A stretch of 13,941 bases of DNA from Actinomycetota bacterium (GTDB lineage: Bacteria > Actinomycetota > Thermoleophilia > Gaiellales > Gaiellaceae). The notes under the pieces were generated by a model. That model saw only the letters and a program-made list of their open reading frames with translations, made no database searches and was not told where the DNA came from. Positions 6,903-13,279 of the stretch are shown piece after piece. Position 1 is the stretch's first letter; each line of letters starts with the position of its first letter. The position numbers and the translations under genes are program-made. Location: the NCBI GenBank assembly GCA_013821525.1, contig JACDGR010000049.1, positions 1 to 13,941 on the forward strand. Direction: 5' to 3'.

Positions 6903-8189
6903 TCAAGCTGCGCTCCACGGGATCGGCCGCCCTCGCAGCGCGTGCACCTCGAGCGGCGGGGAGAAGTGCACCGGCTGTCCCGCGCCGGAGTGCGCTGCCG
7001 CCTCAGGCCGGTGTCCCATCTTCGTCTCGGTGTGATCATGTACGACCCGAACCAGCCGGTGGCTCGAGGAGGAAACCCGAAGCGCGTCGTCGTCGGAGGA
7101 AGTCTCGAGGCTGGGTCGGTAGGTCACGGCGTTCGACTTCCTTCGCTTGGCCTCGTAGAGCGCCAAGTCAGCCTGGCGAATCAGCCTCTGCGGCCCTTCG
7201 GTCCGTGTCGACTCGGTCAGTCCGATGCTGACCGCCCGTGCGCCGGTATGCGCGCGCGTCTTCGCGTCGATCTGCTCGGCCAACTGCAGCGCGTCCCAGT
7301 TCCGCTTGTTGGGGAGGATCACCATGAACTCGTCGCCTCCTGTCCGATAGACCCGACCTGTTGCCCGAGTCAGATCATCGAGCGAGCGGGCCACGGCCTT
7401 GATGTGAGCGTCCCCGGCGAGATGGCCCTTCGAATCGTTGATCTGCTTGAGACCATCGATGTCGATCGCGATCAGAGCGAAGTGCGCGTCCGTTTGGCTG
7501 CGACGCACGATCGCCGCGGCGAGGTCCGATTGGAACGCCCGCCGGTTGCCGAGTGTCGTCAGGCTGTCGGTGCGAGCTTCGACTCGGAGATCCTCGATTC
7601 GTCGAGCAAGCGGATGCGGCTCATCCGAGCGTCGGAGCAGCCGCGTCCCACGGGAGACAAACAGGAATAGAACTCCGGCGAGAACGACGATGTTCGCTCC
7701 CAGTTCGGCGTTTCTCAGCGGCGACCGGCCAGGAGTCGCGGCGAGACCGACCTGCTGTGCGTTCAGCTCTTCGCCCGCGTAGGACTGAAGGGACTGAAGA
7801 ACACCATCGAGGGTTTCGAACCGACCAGACCCGACCGCTCGCGCAACCGCGCTCTCGAGGCGCACCTGGAACAGGCGAATTCTCGGCCGGGCCGGCTCTT
7901 CCGACTCGCGGACGAGGGTCCTCAGCGCGGCCGCGACACCGGGGCCGGCGATAGCGACGGTTCTGCGAGCCGAGCGTCCGCCGCCGGCGAGACCCCTTCG
8001 CTCGGCGGCGGCCAGGCTCTCGAGCCTCGCGTACTGGCTCGGTTGAGCGCCACCCGGCTTACCTGGGCCGTCGGGGATAAGTTCCTGTTGTACTACTCCC
8101 GCCGTTGCTAGGGCCAAGACCAGAAGGAAGCACCCCGCGAGCAGCGCACGGGCAATTCGCGACGGGGCAGACTGATGAGGAAGCCGCAT
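6903..8189 (-). CDS. Membrane-bound GGDEF diguanylate cyclase lacking the I-site
   Basis: The protein (428 residues from the chosen start) makes c-di-GMP from two GTP. Numbered from that start, it has TM1 at about 12-35, an extracytoplasmic region of about 125 residues with no family I recognise, TM2 at about 163-179, a short linker and a GGDEF domain. TDSLTTLGNRRAF begins the domain, IDIDGLKQIND carries the metal-site Asp, and GGDEF itself (284-288) is intact. The product-inhibition RxxD normally just upstream is RATG here, so feedback control is probably lost. About 70 residues of unrecognised tail follow. I prefer the second ATG (8189) because an AGAGGGAG ribosome site lies between it and the first ATG (8202-8204), which would give 433 residues. 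It diverges from the next gene across about 120 bases. Confidence 0.88.
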   Translation of the reverse strand: MRLPHQSAPSRIARALLAGCFLLVLALATAGVVQQELIPDGPGKPGGAQPSQYARLESLAAAERRGLAGGGRSARRTVAIAGPGVAAALRTLVRESEEPARPRIRLFQVRLESAVARAVGSGRFETLDGVLQSLQSYAGEELNAQQVGLAATPGRSPLRNAELGANIVVLAGVLFLFVSRGTRLLRRSDEPHPLARRIEDLRVEARTDSLTTLGNRRAFQSDLAAAIVRRSQTDAHFALIAIDIDGLKQINDSKGHLAGDAHIKAVARSLDDLTRATGRVYRTGGDEFMVILPNKRNWDALQLAEQIDAKTRAHTGARAVSIGLTESTRTEGPQRLIRQADLALYEAKRRKSNAVTYRPSLETSSDDDALRVSSSSHRLVRVVHDHTETKMGHRPEAAAHSGAGQPVHFSPPLEVHALRGRPIPWSAA

Positions 8190-8218
8190 GTGCTCCCTCT
8201 TCATGGTCGATCAAGGGC

Positions 8219-8261
8219 GGTTCACATATCCCCCGTCGGGTGGTTCACGGCGCCACTTCAC
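8219..8261. repeat. Direct repeats in the divergent GGDEF / small-membrane-protein promoter region
   Basis: GGTTCAC occurs at 8219-8225 and 8242-8248, 23 bases apart, and a related ACTTCAC at 8255-8261. They sit between two divergent genes where an operator would be expected. No regulator can be named. Confidence 0.3.
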
Positions 8262-8277
8262 CCCTCGTGATCCGGCC

Positions 8278-8306
8278 TTGGCCTTTTCATGAAAGCCTGG
8301 CATGAT
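8278..8306 (+). promoter_or_regulatory. Possible promoter giving a leaderless transcript
   Basis: TTGGCC (8278-8283), 17 bases, CATGAT (8301-8306): 4 of 6 matches to each housekeeping element. The ATG at 8313 follows the -10 by exactly 6 bases, so the message would start at or next to the start codon. The next gene on this strand has the same arrangement. Confidence 0.4.
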
Positions 8307-8312
8307 CGTGTA

Positions 8313-8909
8313 ATGCAGACAGCGGTCGTGGCGTCACCGAAACCGCCGAGATCATCGATGTTCCTTCCGATCGCGGTGCCCTTCTTGATACTCGCAGCTG
8401 TGGCGGTATTCGGCCTTGTGCGGGATGAGAACGCAAAGACAACTCCGCCTCCCGGTGCTCGGGGGTCGCTCGTCTGGGGAGACGGAATCTTCGCGAATCG
8501 AACCGAGATCAAGGCCTGGCTCAAACTCCACGGCGGCGCCTACGGCTCCTGGGCAAAGCATCATCCCGCCGCACTTGCTCTCGTCAAGCCGAGACCCGCA
8601 CGGCCCTCTAGGACGAAGTCCGCCACGGCCAAGCCGCGTCCCGTCAAGACGGGGTCACGCCCAGCGGTGCAACCGGTTCGTCGCCCAACCTCCGCGACCG
8701 AAGTCAGCGCCAGGAGTACCTCTCACCCCAATTTGTTCCTCTTGTCCATTGTCATCATCGGCCTTCTCGCTGGGATCGTCGCAAGCGCACCTCGCGCGAT
8801 GTTCCTCAGCCTGGGGTTCGGATCGAGGATCGCCGAAGCCCGATTCGCCACGGCCGCGCTTGGCATGGCACTGCTGCTCGGTGCGATCGTGCCGCTGCTA
8901 CTCGAGTAA
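8313..8909 (+). CDS. Small two-TM protein of unknown function
   Basis: I do not recognise a named family. The protein (198 residues from this start) has an N-terminal hydrophobic helix (about 16-35), a short segment TEIKAWLKLHGGAYGSWAKHHP, a basic Pro/Arg/Lys/Ser-rich linker of about 60 residues, and two or so hydrophobic stretches near the C-terminus (LFLLSIVIIGLLAGIVAS and ATAALGMALLLGAIVPLLL). The W-L-x3-G-x6-W-x3-HP segment looks like a conserved mini-domain and resembles motifs I associate with Thermoleophilia envelope proteins (from memory). The ATG at 8313 is chosen because a -10-like element lies 6 bases before it; ATG at 8289 is the alternative and would add 8 residues. The M23 peptidase gene follows after 41 bases, suggesting an envelope role, though that gene seems to have its own promoter. 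Confidence 0.65.
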   Translation: MQTAVVASPKPPRSSMFLPIAVPFLILAAVAVFGLVRDENAKTTPPPGARGSLVWGDGIFANRTEIKAWLKLHGGAYGSWAKHHPAALALVKPRPARPSRTKSATAKPRPVKTGSRPAVQPVRRPTSATEVSARSTSHPNLFLLSIVIIGLLAGIVASAPRAMFLSLGFGSRIAEARFATAALGMALLLGAIVPLLLE

Positions 8910-8938
8910 CGCCGGACCTGATTCCGCGGCGGCTGGGC

Positions 8939-8944
8939 TACCCT
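8939..8944 (+). promoter_or_regulatory. -10 element for leaderless M23 peptidase transcript
   Basis: TACCCT fits the TAnnnT pattern of actinobacterial -10 boxes and ends 6 bases before the GTG at 8951. No Shine-Dalgarno sequence precedes that GTG, as expected for a leaderless message. No good -35 is visible. Confidence 0.5.
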
Positions 8945-8950
8945 GACCGG

Positions 8951-10684
8951 GTGTTCCGGGCGATCGGCGGAGGTTTTCGGGCTCTACCGACGCTGGGCGT
9001 GGTCGCCTCGCTCGGTGTCGCAGCGTCGTTCATCGCGCCGACCGCGACGGCGACGGCACCCGTCGCCTGTACCGCCGCCGGAATGCTCGCAATCCTCGGG
9101 CCGCAGGCGGTGGCGCCCCGCGCGCTCGGGCCGTCACTCGCGTCAGCCTCGAGGTCGTCCATCCCCGTCGACGGGTACAGTGCCGCGCCTGAGCTGAGCG
9201 GCCTGGCGGTCGATCACGTCGATATCGGCGTGGCAGGCTGCCGTGATGCGAAGGGAACCCCTGGTGGGACGTCGCTGCGGGCAACCAAGTGGAGCGTGCT
9301 GGACGGTGCCGTCGCCGGCGGAGCGCTTCGCGCGGACCTCGTCCCAGCAGAAGGAGACGGGACCGGCTGGCGCCTTCGCATGTCGATCACGGATCTGAGA
9401 ATCGAGGGACAGGACGCAACCGCACCGGAGAACACAGCGATTGATGTCGGTGACTGGGGGACTCTCGGCCCCGTACAACCCATCGATGCTGGCCCCGGGC
9501 AGGATCTTCGGTGGTGGGACGCGGCTCTCGAGCTGCGCCTGACCCGAGCGCACGCAGGGTTTGCCGCAAATACGCGGTTCTTGATCGGATGGGTCAGCGC
9601 AGACCGGCGCGGCGCGGCCGCAGCCCCGTCACCGGCGGCTGTCGCTCCCGGACAGGCGAAGCTCTCGCGTCCTGCTCAGCGCGAGGCGGGTCCCAAGCAG
9701 GCAACCAAGAAGTCTTCGCAGGGGTCTCAGGTGCGCGGCCAAAGTCTCTTGCGCGCACGGCGAGCTGCACTGCTGGCCCGCCGCGCTCGGGCGGCTCAGC
9801 TACGAGCCGAGAAGCGAGAGCGCGCGGCCCACCTACTCGCCGTACGGGTTCGCAAGGCGCAGGTCGCGAGAGCGCGACGGGCTGCACAACGGAGGCGACG
9901 TCAGGAACAACTCGTGCTTCCGACCGGCTTGCCTCTGCACACTCACCCGCGCCTGGGCGGGATCGCCTACGATTTTCCGGTCGCCGGCGAGCCAGCGTGG
10001 GGCAACACCTACGGGGCGGGACGCAGCGATGTGCCCGGCGGCTGGCATCACGGCGACGATCTGTTTGCGACGCTCGGGACGCCAGTCCTCGCCGTGGCCG
10101 ACGGTGTGGTATTCGCCGTGGGCTGGAACGACGTCGGAGGCTGGAGGCTCTGGCTTCGCGACCGGCTGGGCCACGAATTCTACTACGCGCACCTCGCCGG
10201 CTACACGGGACTCGCGCGGAATGACCGACACGTTCGGCGGGGCCAGGTACTCGGATTCGTCGGAAACACGGGGGACGCCTTCACGACCCTGCCGCACCTT
10301 CACTTCGAGATTCATCCCTTCGGTCTGCTGTCTCTCGGCTACGACGGCGCCGTCGACCCGAGCGGCTACCTGGCAGATTGGAAGCACATCGCGAAGATCG
10401 AGGAGGTACCACCTCCGGTACCTCTGCCTTCCGGCGCTCCGCTAGGCAGCGGATCCCAGGCCGATTTCCGACAACTGCTGGCGCTGCGGCCTCTTCCCCT
10501 CAAGGTCTCCGCCCCTCCAAAGCAGCCCCATCGGGAGCCCCCTGGCCAGGCCCTCGCCGTCGCAGGGGGCCATGTGGCGGCACGAACCGACGACGGATGG
10601 GGGCCGACAATCGCCGGCCTACTGGTGCTGACCCTGGCCCTGCTCGCGCTCGGTCGAGCGGCGCGGGACGGCCGTTCGGACTGA
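8951..10684 (+). CDS. Secreted M23 peptidase, C-terminally membrane-anchored
   Basis: M23 (LytM/lysostaphin-type) zinc metallopeptidases cut peptidoglycan peptide bridges or help place other wall enzymes. The 577-residue protein has a signal peptide (about 1-37; basic start, then hydrophobic run), an unrecognised beta-rich-looking domain (about 70-220), an Arg/Ala-rich helical stretch likely to be a coiled coil (about 255-320), the M23 domain (about 335-475) and a Pro-rich tail ending in a hydrophobic helix and a short charged end (about 546-577). All zinc ligands appear intact: HHGDD (366-370, HxGxD) and HLHFE (449-453, HxH). Predicted export plus a C-terminal helix would place the enzyme on the outer face of the membrane. 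The GTG start fits the leaderless -10 box. A role in opening the wall for pili is plausible from context only; division-linked wall turnover is equally possible. Confidence 0.88.
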   Translation: MFRAIGGGFRALPTLGVVASLGVAASFIAPTATATAPVACTAAGMLAILGPQAVAPRALGPSLASASRSSIPVDGYSAAPELSGLAVDHVDIGVAGCRDAKGTPGGTSLRATKWSVLDGAVAGGALRADLVPAEGDGTGWRLRMSITDLRIEGQDATAPENTAIDVGDWGTLGPVQPIDAGPGQDLRWWDAALELRLTRAHAGFAANTRFLIGWVSADRRGAAAAPSPAAVAPGQAKLSRPAQREAGPKQATKKSSQGSQVRGQSLLRARRAALLARRARAAQLRAEKRERAAHLLAVRVRKAQVARARRAAQRRRRQEQLVLPTGLPLHTHPRLGGIAYDFPVAGEPAWGNTYGAGRSDVPGGWHHGDDLFATLGTPVLAVADGVVFAVGWNDVGGWRLWLRDRLGHEFYYAHLAGYTGLARNDRHVRRGQVLGFVGNTGDAFTTLPHLHFEIHPFGLLSLGYDGAVDPSGYLADWKHIAKIEEVPPPVPLPSGAPLGSGSQADFRQLLALRPLPLKVSAPPKQPHREPPGQALAVAGGHVAARTDDGWGPTIAGLLVLTLALLALGRAARDGRSD

Positions 10685-10697
10685 CGGCTCGCGCCGC

Positions 10698-10725
10698 TCA
10701 AGTTTCGGCCGATCCTGGCCGATAG
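10698..10725 (+). promoter_or_regulatory. Sigma-28/WhiG-type promoter upstream of the MshEN-like gene
   Basis: TCAAGTTT (10698-10705), 12 bases, GCCGATAG (10718-10725). The FliA-type consensus is TAAAGTTT, 11 bases, GCCGATAA, so 14 of 16 fixed positions agree with a spacer one base longer. Transcription would begin near 10732, 14 bases before GTG 10746 and 26 before TTG 10758. WhiG belongs to this sigma family and recognises the same type of sequence. This is the best promoter match in the window. Confidence 0.6.
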
Positions 10726-10745
10726 CACCCTGAGAGCGTGACGAC

Positions 10746-11717
10746 GTGGAGCCCATCTTGAGCACAATCGACTTCGATGGGTCGGAAACCGACGCGCCGA
10801 CCGGCTCAGAGGGCGTCACAGTCGAGCGCGTACCGCTCGGGCGCCTGCTCGTCGACGCCGGAATCTTGAGCTCCGCTCAACTGGAGGACGCCCTTCGCGA
10901 GGGAAGCACGACCGGGGAGCGGTTGGGCGAAGTGGTTGTTCGCCGGCAACTCGCGTCGGAAGACGATGTCGCACGGCTCCTCGCTGACCAATGGGGACTT
11001 GCATACGTGGAGCGCGCATCGATCTGGTTCGATGCCGATGCGCTCACGCGGCTCTCCCGCGAGGATGCGCAGCGCCTCGAGGCGCTGCCTACCCGCGTCG
11101 AGGATGGTCGGGTGGTCGTCGCGGTGGCGGAGCCGACCGAGCAGCGATTGGCTGCGCTGCGAGGAGTCATCGGGGAGGACACGGTTGTGGTCGTGGTGCC
11201 GAAGACGGCCCTTGAAACAGGTTTGAACAGTGAGCTATTGACGAGCGGCGGGTCCCGCTTCGATTCCGAGTCTCAACCAGGGAGAGGCGACTCCGTCGCA
11301 GACCTTGCTTCCGGGACCCTGGCGAACGGAGGCCCGGGCGGACGGCCCGTCGAGCTGTCCGCTACGTCGTCTGGCCCTGTCTCTGCGCTTTCCCCGGCGG
11401 CGGCCTCGCTCTCCCGTCCATCGCCGTTCAGCTCTTCTTCACCCGACTCCGTGCCGGTCCCAACTAAAGCCGCAGAATCTACGCGAATCGCGCCAACGAG
11501 CGATTCGCCGATGACCGCTTTGGCGGAGAGCCTTGTCGAACTGCTCGAAGCGAACTTCTCGACCCGAGAACTTCAATCCGTCGTCGACCCCCACGAGCTC
11601 GAGACGATGCAGCGCCGCATCGTGCAGCTCGAGGGCGAAACACGAGACCTTCGGTCCGCACTCGCTGAGCTGGGGGGCCACTTCCGGTCGATCTCTGGGC
11701 TGTTCGAGAGTCGCTGA
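10746..11717 (+). CDS. Stand-alone MshEN/GspE N-terminal domain protein, putative c-di-GMP receptor
   Basis: The 323-residue protein has a GspE/MshE N-terminal-type domain (about 27-165) but no ATPase domain. MshEN binds c-di-GMP through two 24-residue motifs of the form RLGxxLLxxGLIx4Lx3LxxQ separated by 5 residues. Here motif 1 (30-53) starts PLGRLLVDAGIL and keeps every fixed position except the first (Pro for Arg) and last (Gly for Gln). Motif 2 (59-82) starts RLGEVVVRRQLA, keeps RLG and the final Gln but has Gln for the central Gly. The gap is exactly 5 residues (STTGE). A Ser/Pro linker (about 195-245) leads to a C-terminal coiled coil (about 276-318). It may signal c-di-GMP to the pilus ATPases or another partner (inference). 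Start: GTG 10746, or TTG 10758, which has GGAG 6 bases upstream. The gene ends 6 bases from the convergent LspA-like gene. Confidence 0.75.
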   Translation: MEPILSTIDFDGSETDAPTGSEGVTVERVPLGRLLVDAGILSSAQLEDALREGSTTGERLGEVVVRRQLASEDDVARLLADQWGLAYVERASIWFDADALTRLSREDAQRLEALPTRVEDGRVVVAVAEPTEQRLAALRGVIGEDTVVVVVPKTALETGLNSELLTSGGSRFDSESQPGRGDSVADLASGTLANGGPGGRPVELSATSSGPVSALSPAAASLSRPSPFSSSSPDSVPVPTKAAESTRIAPTSDSPMTALAESLVELLEANFSTRELQSVVDPHELETMQRRIVQLEGETRDLRSALAELGGHFRSISGLFESR

Positions 11718-11723
11718 CTACCG

Positions 11724-12227
11724 CTAGGGACGGCGGGACAGGCGTTCGGACCGAGTAGCTCGCCTGAGGTGCGCAACGAATACGCGCCTGACGGCGTTCC
11801 TGTCGCGAAGCCGCTCCCGATTACAGATGACGATGTAACAGAAGCTCGTCATCATGAGCAGGTTGCCGGTGACGATCGAGACGTCAGCGAGGTTGAACGC
11901 GATGCCAGCCGGATGGCCGATCAGGAATGGATTGGGCACCGTGAGGTCGTCAGCACTTGCCGAGAGGAGATTGCCGAGCAACCCGCCACAGAACACGCCT
12001 GCCCCGACGACGACGGCTTTCGAGGGGACGAGGGCGAGAGACGAGCCGAGAACGAGGAGGAGGCAGCAGCCGACGAACCACACCTCGCCGCGATGGTGGT
12101 AGGCCCAAGGCGGTGTGTGCAAGGACTGTTTCAGCGAGAGATCGATGCCGGCGATCGTGGTCATCATGACCAGCATCACCAGAAGCCGTACAATCCATCC
12201 TGCAGTTGCTTGCAAAGAACGTGACAT
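11724..12227 (-). CDS. Divergent LspA-like (signal peptidase II family) membrane protein
   Basis: LspA is the aspartyl protease that removes lipoprotein signal peptides. The protein (167 residues from the chosen start) has about four hydrophobic helices. It keeps a DLSLK block near the first helix (D29; LspA has DxxTK), GGLLGN (81-86; LspA GGxxGN) and FNLAD (111-115), which holds one catalytic Asp. The segment that normally carries the other catalytic Asp (VVDF) reads VPNPF, with Asn at 99, and the N-x-GxAF motif is not recognisable. It may be a non-proteolytic relative or a divergent enzyme. The start at 12227 is preferred because GAGG lies 5 bases upstream; an upstream ATG at 12263 would add 12 residues. 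It lies 60 bases downstream of the RsiG-like gene, so the two may share a transcript. Confidence 0.6.
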   Translation of the reverse strand: MSRSLQATAGWIVRLLVMLVMMTTIAGIDLSLKQSLHTPPWAYHHRGEVWFVGCCLLLVLGSSLALVPSKAVVVGAGVFCGGLLGNLLSASADDLTVPNPFLIGHPAGIAFNLADVSIVTGNLLMMTSFCYIVICNRERLRDRNAVRRVFVAHLRRATRSERLSRRP

Positions 12228-12250
12228 CACGACCTCTTTTCCCGGCATCC

Positions 12251-12273
12251 ATAATTGAATCAATAATGAATCA
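12251..12273. repeat. AT-rich palindrome and direct repeat upstream of the LspA-like gene
   Basis: ATTGAATCAAT (12254-12264) is an 11-base palindrome around a central base. Its core TGAATCA recurs at 12267-12273, 11 bases on (one helical turn). This is the most AT-rich patch in an otherwise GC-rich window and sits just before the LspA-like start, as an operator or -10 region would. Confidence 0.35.
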
Positions 12274-12287
12274 GCTCAGAGGTCGGT

Positions 12288-12509
12288 TTACGATAACCGT
12301 CCTTCCTGCGCGCGGCGTTCGACTCGAAGTCGGTCGATCTCCGCATGCAGTTCCCGCCGCCGAGCCGATAGGTCACGTTCCTGCTGAACCGTCACGTCGT
12401 TCGGAAAGCTCGCCAGACGATCGTGCAGCTTGCGGCGAAGCGCGGAAACCTCGCGTTCCTCTGCTTCCAGTGTTTCGAGCCGTTGGCTGAGATCGTCCGT
12501 TTCGCTCAC
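12288..12509 (-). CDS. RsiG-like small c-di-GMP-responsive anti-sigma factor (putative)
   Basis: RsiG of Streptomyces uses c-di-GMP to bind and silence the sigma factor WhiG; its signature is E-x3-S-x2-R-x3-Q-x3-D, one copy on each helix of an antiparallel coiled coil. This 73-residue, highly charged protein is a predicted helical hairpin: helix 1 about 6-34, turn at FPNDVT (35-40), helix 2 about 41-70. Helix 1 has E18-x3-S22-x2-R25-x3-H29-x3-A33. Helix 2 has E44-x3-S48-x2-R51-x3-H55-x3-D59. E, S and R are kept in both copies; Gln is His in both; the last Asp is kept only in copy 2. Helix 1 is also generally like the first RsiG helix (EExxxSxLRRxL). The start is GTG with only a weak AGAAGTGAG upstream. 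No sigma factor gene is in the window. An unrelated small coiled-coil protein is the main alternative. Confidence 0.65.
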   Translation of the reverse strand: MSETDDLSQRLETLEAEEREVSALRRKLHDRLASFPNDVTVQQERDLSARRRELHAEIDRLRVERRAQEGRLS

Positions 12510-12624
12510 GTCTCACTTCTACCAAAGGCGCCCCTCGAAACCTAGCTCCTCGGGGGCATTGACTGCGGCGGTCGATCCGGACGACCGGGGCGAGGACTGT
12601 CGACTGGTCGCTGCTGTGATTGTC

Positions 12625-12629
12625 GGAGG
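12625..12629 (+). promoter_or_regulatory. Ribosome-binding site choosing the start of the CxCx4C protein
   Basis: GGAGG lies 5 bases before GTG 12635, in frame with the gene below. The other candidates, TTG 12620 and ATG 12662, have no comparable site. Confidence 0.65.
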
Positions 12630-12634
12630 CGGTA

Positions 12635-13279
12635 GTGGGGAAGGGATCCAGCAGAACGTCGATGGAGAGCAACCGCGATGAGGCCCACGGCCAGGAGACC
12701 AGCCGCGACGAGTTGACGGCGTGGCTTGCTGCCGAGACGAATTCCAGCGCCGCGGAGGTTGCGGAAGGGTTGGAGGCCGGCGAGCGCCGGCGGGCGTTTG
12801 TGGTCGATGAGCTTGCCGACGCAGGATTCACGGGCCCGGAGCTGCTTGAGCTCGTTGTGCGACTGACGGGCTTGCCTCGACGCGCGGCGAAGGCGCTGGT
12901 TGCCGAGCGGGCTCAGCGCATCGCGTCCGCTGAGCCTGTGGAGGTGCCTGAGCGAGACGTGCGGCTGGTGGGGAACGAGATCCGCTTTCGTTCTTTGAAT
13001 GAGCAGCTCGCGGCGCTCGATGAGACCGCTCGAGTCGCGGGTATGTTGACCCTCGTGTGCGAGTGCTCGGACCGCAGCTGTTGGAAGCCGGTCGAGATCG
13101 AGGTTGCAGAATACGATTGGTTGCGCCAGGACCCGCTGCGGTTTGTGGTTTTACCCGGACATGAGGCGCCGGCGATCGAGGATGTAGCCGAGCGGCATCC
13201 CCGGTTCGTCGTGATCAGGAAGCACCCAGAGACGCACGCCGAGGCGGCGCTCGCGGATCCGCGGCGGCCGCCGACTTAG
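12635..13279 (+). CDS. Conserved hypothetical protein with a CxCx4C motif
   Basis: I cannot name a function. The protein is 214 residues from the GTG at 12635. The N-terminal half is Glu/Ala-rich and helical, with a segment FTGPELLELVVRLTGLPRRAAKALVAE. The C-terminal half starts IRFRSLNEQLAALDE and continues with LVCECSDRSCWKPVEIEVAEYDWLR, then RFVVLPGHEAPAIEDV and RFVVIRKHPE. The order N-E-(Q/R)-(L/I), CECxxxxC, EY, RF-V-PGHE, VV-x-K is one I recall as a widespread actinobacterial domain of unknown role (from memory). The three clustered Cys (CEC...C) could bind a metal or be redox-active. Its stop overlaps the stop of the convergent response-regulator gene by 4 bases. Confidence 0.75.
   Translation: MGKGSSRTSMESNRDEAHGQETSRDELTAWLAAETNSSAAEVAEGLEAGERRRAFVVDELADAGFTGPELLELVVRLTGLPRRAAKALVAERAQRIASAEPVEVPERDVRLVGNEIRFRSLNEQLAALDETARVAGMLTLVCECSDRSCWKPVEIEVAEYDWLRQDPLRFVVLPGHEAPAIEDVAERHPRFVVIRKHPETHAEAALADPRRPPT

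Noticed and set aside
6416..7231. Intact 271-residue + strand gene
   Set aside because: Only its first part resembles DUF4234; the family-like sequence moves to another frame after about 6660, and the remainder is antisense to the GGDEF gene.
12365..12372. Another GCCGATAG sequence
   Set aside because: No -35 box at the right distance, and it lies inside the RsiG-like gene on the antisense strand; taken as chance.
12288..12509. RsiG-like protein read as a DUF2630-type small protein
   Set aside because: DUF2630 proteins are similarly short and charged, but the spaced E/S/R/H pattern repeated on both helices fits RsiG better; kept only as a minor alternative.
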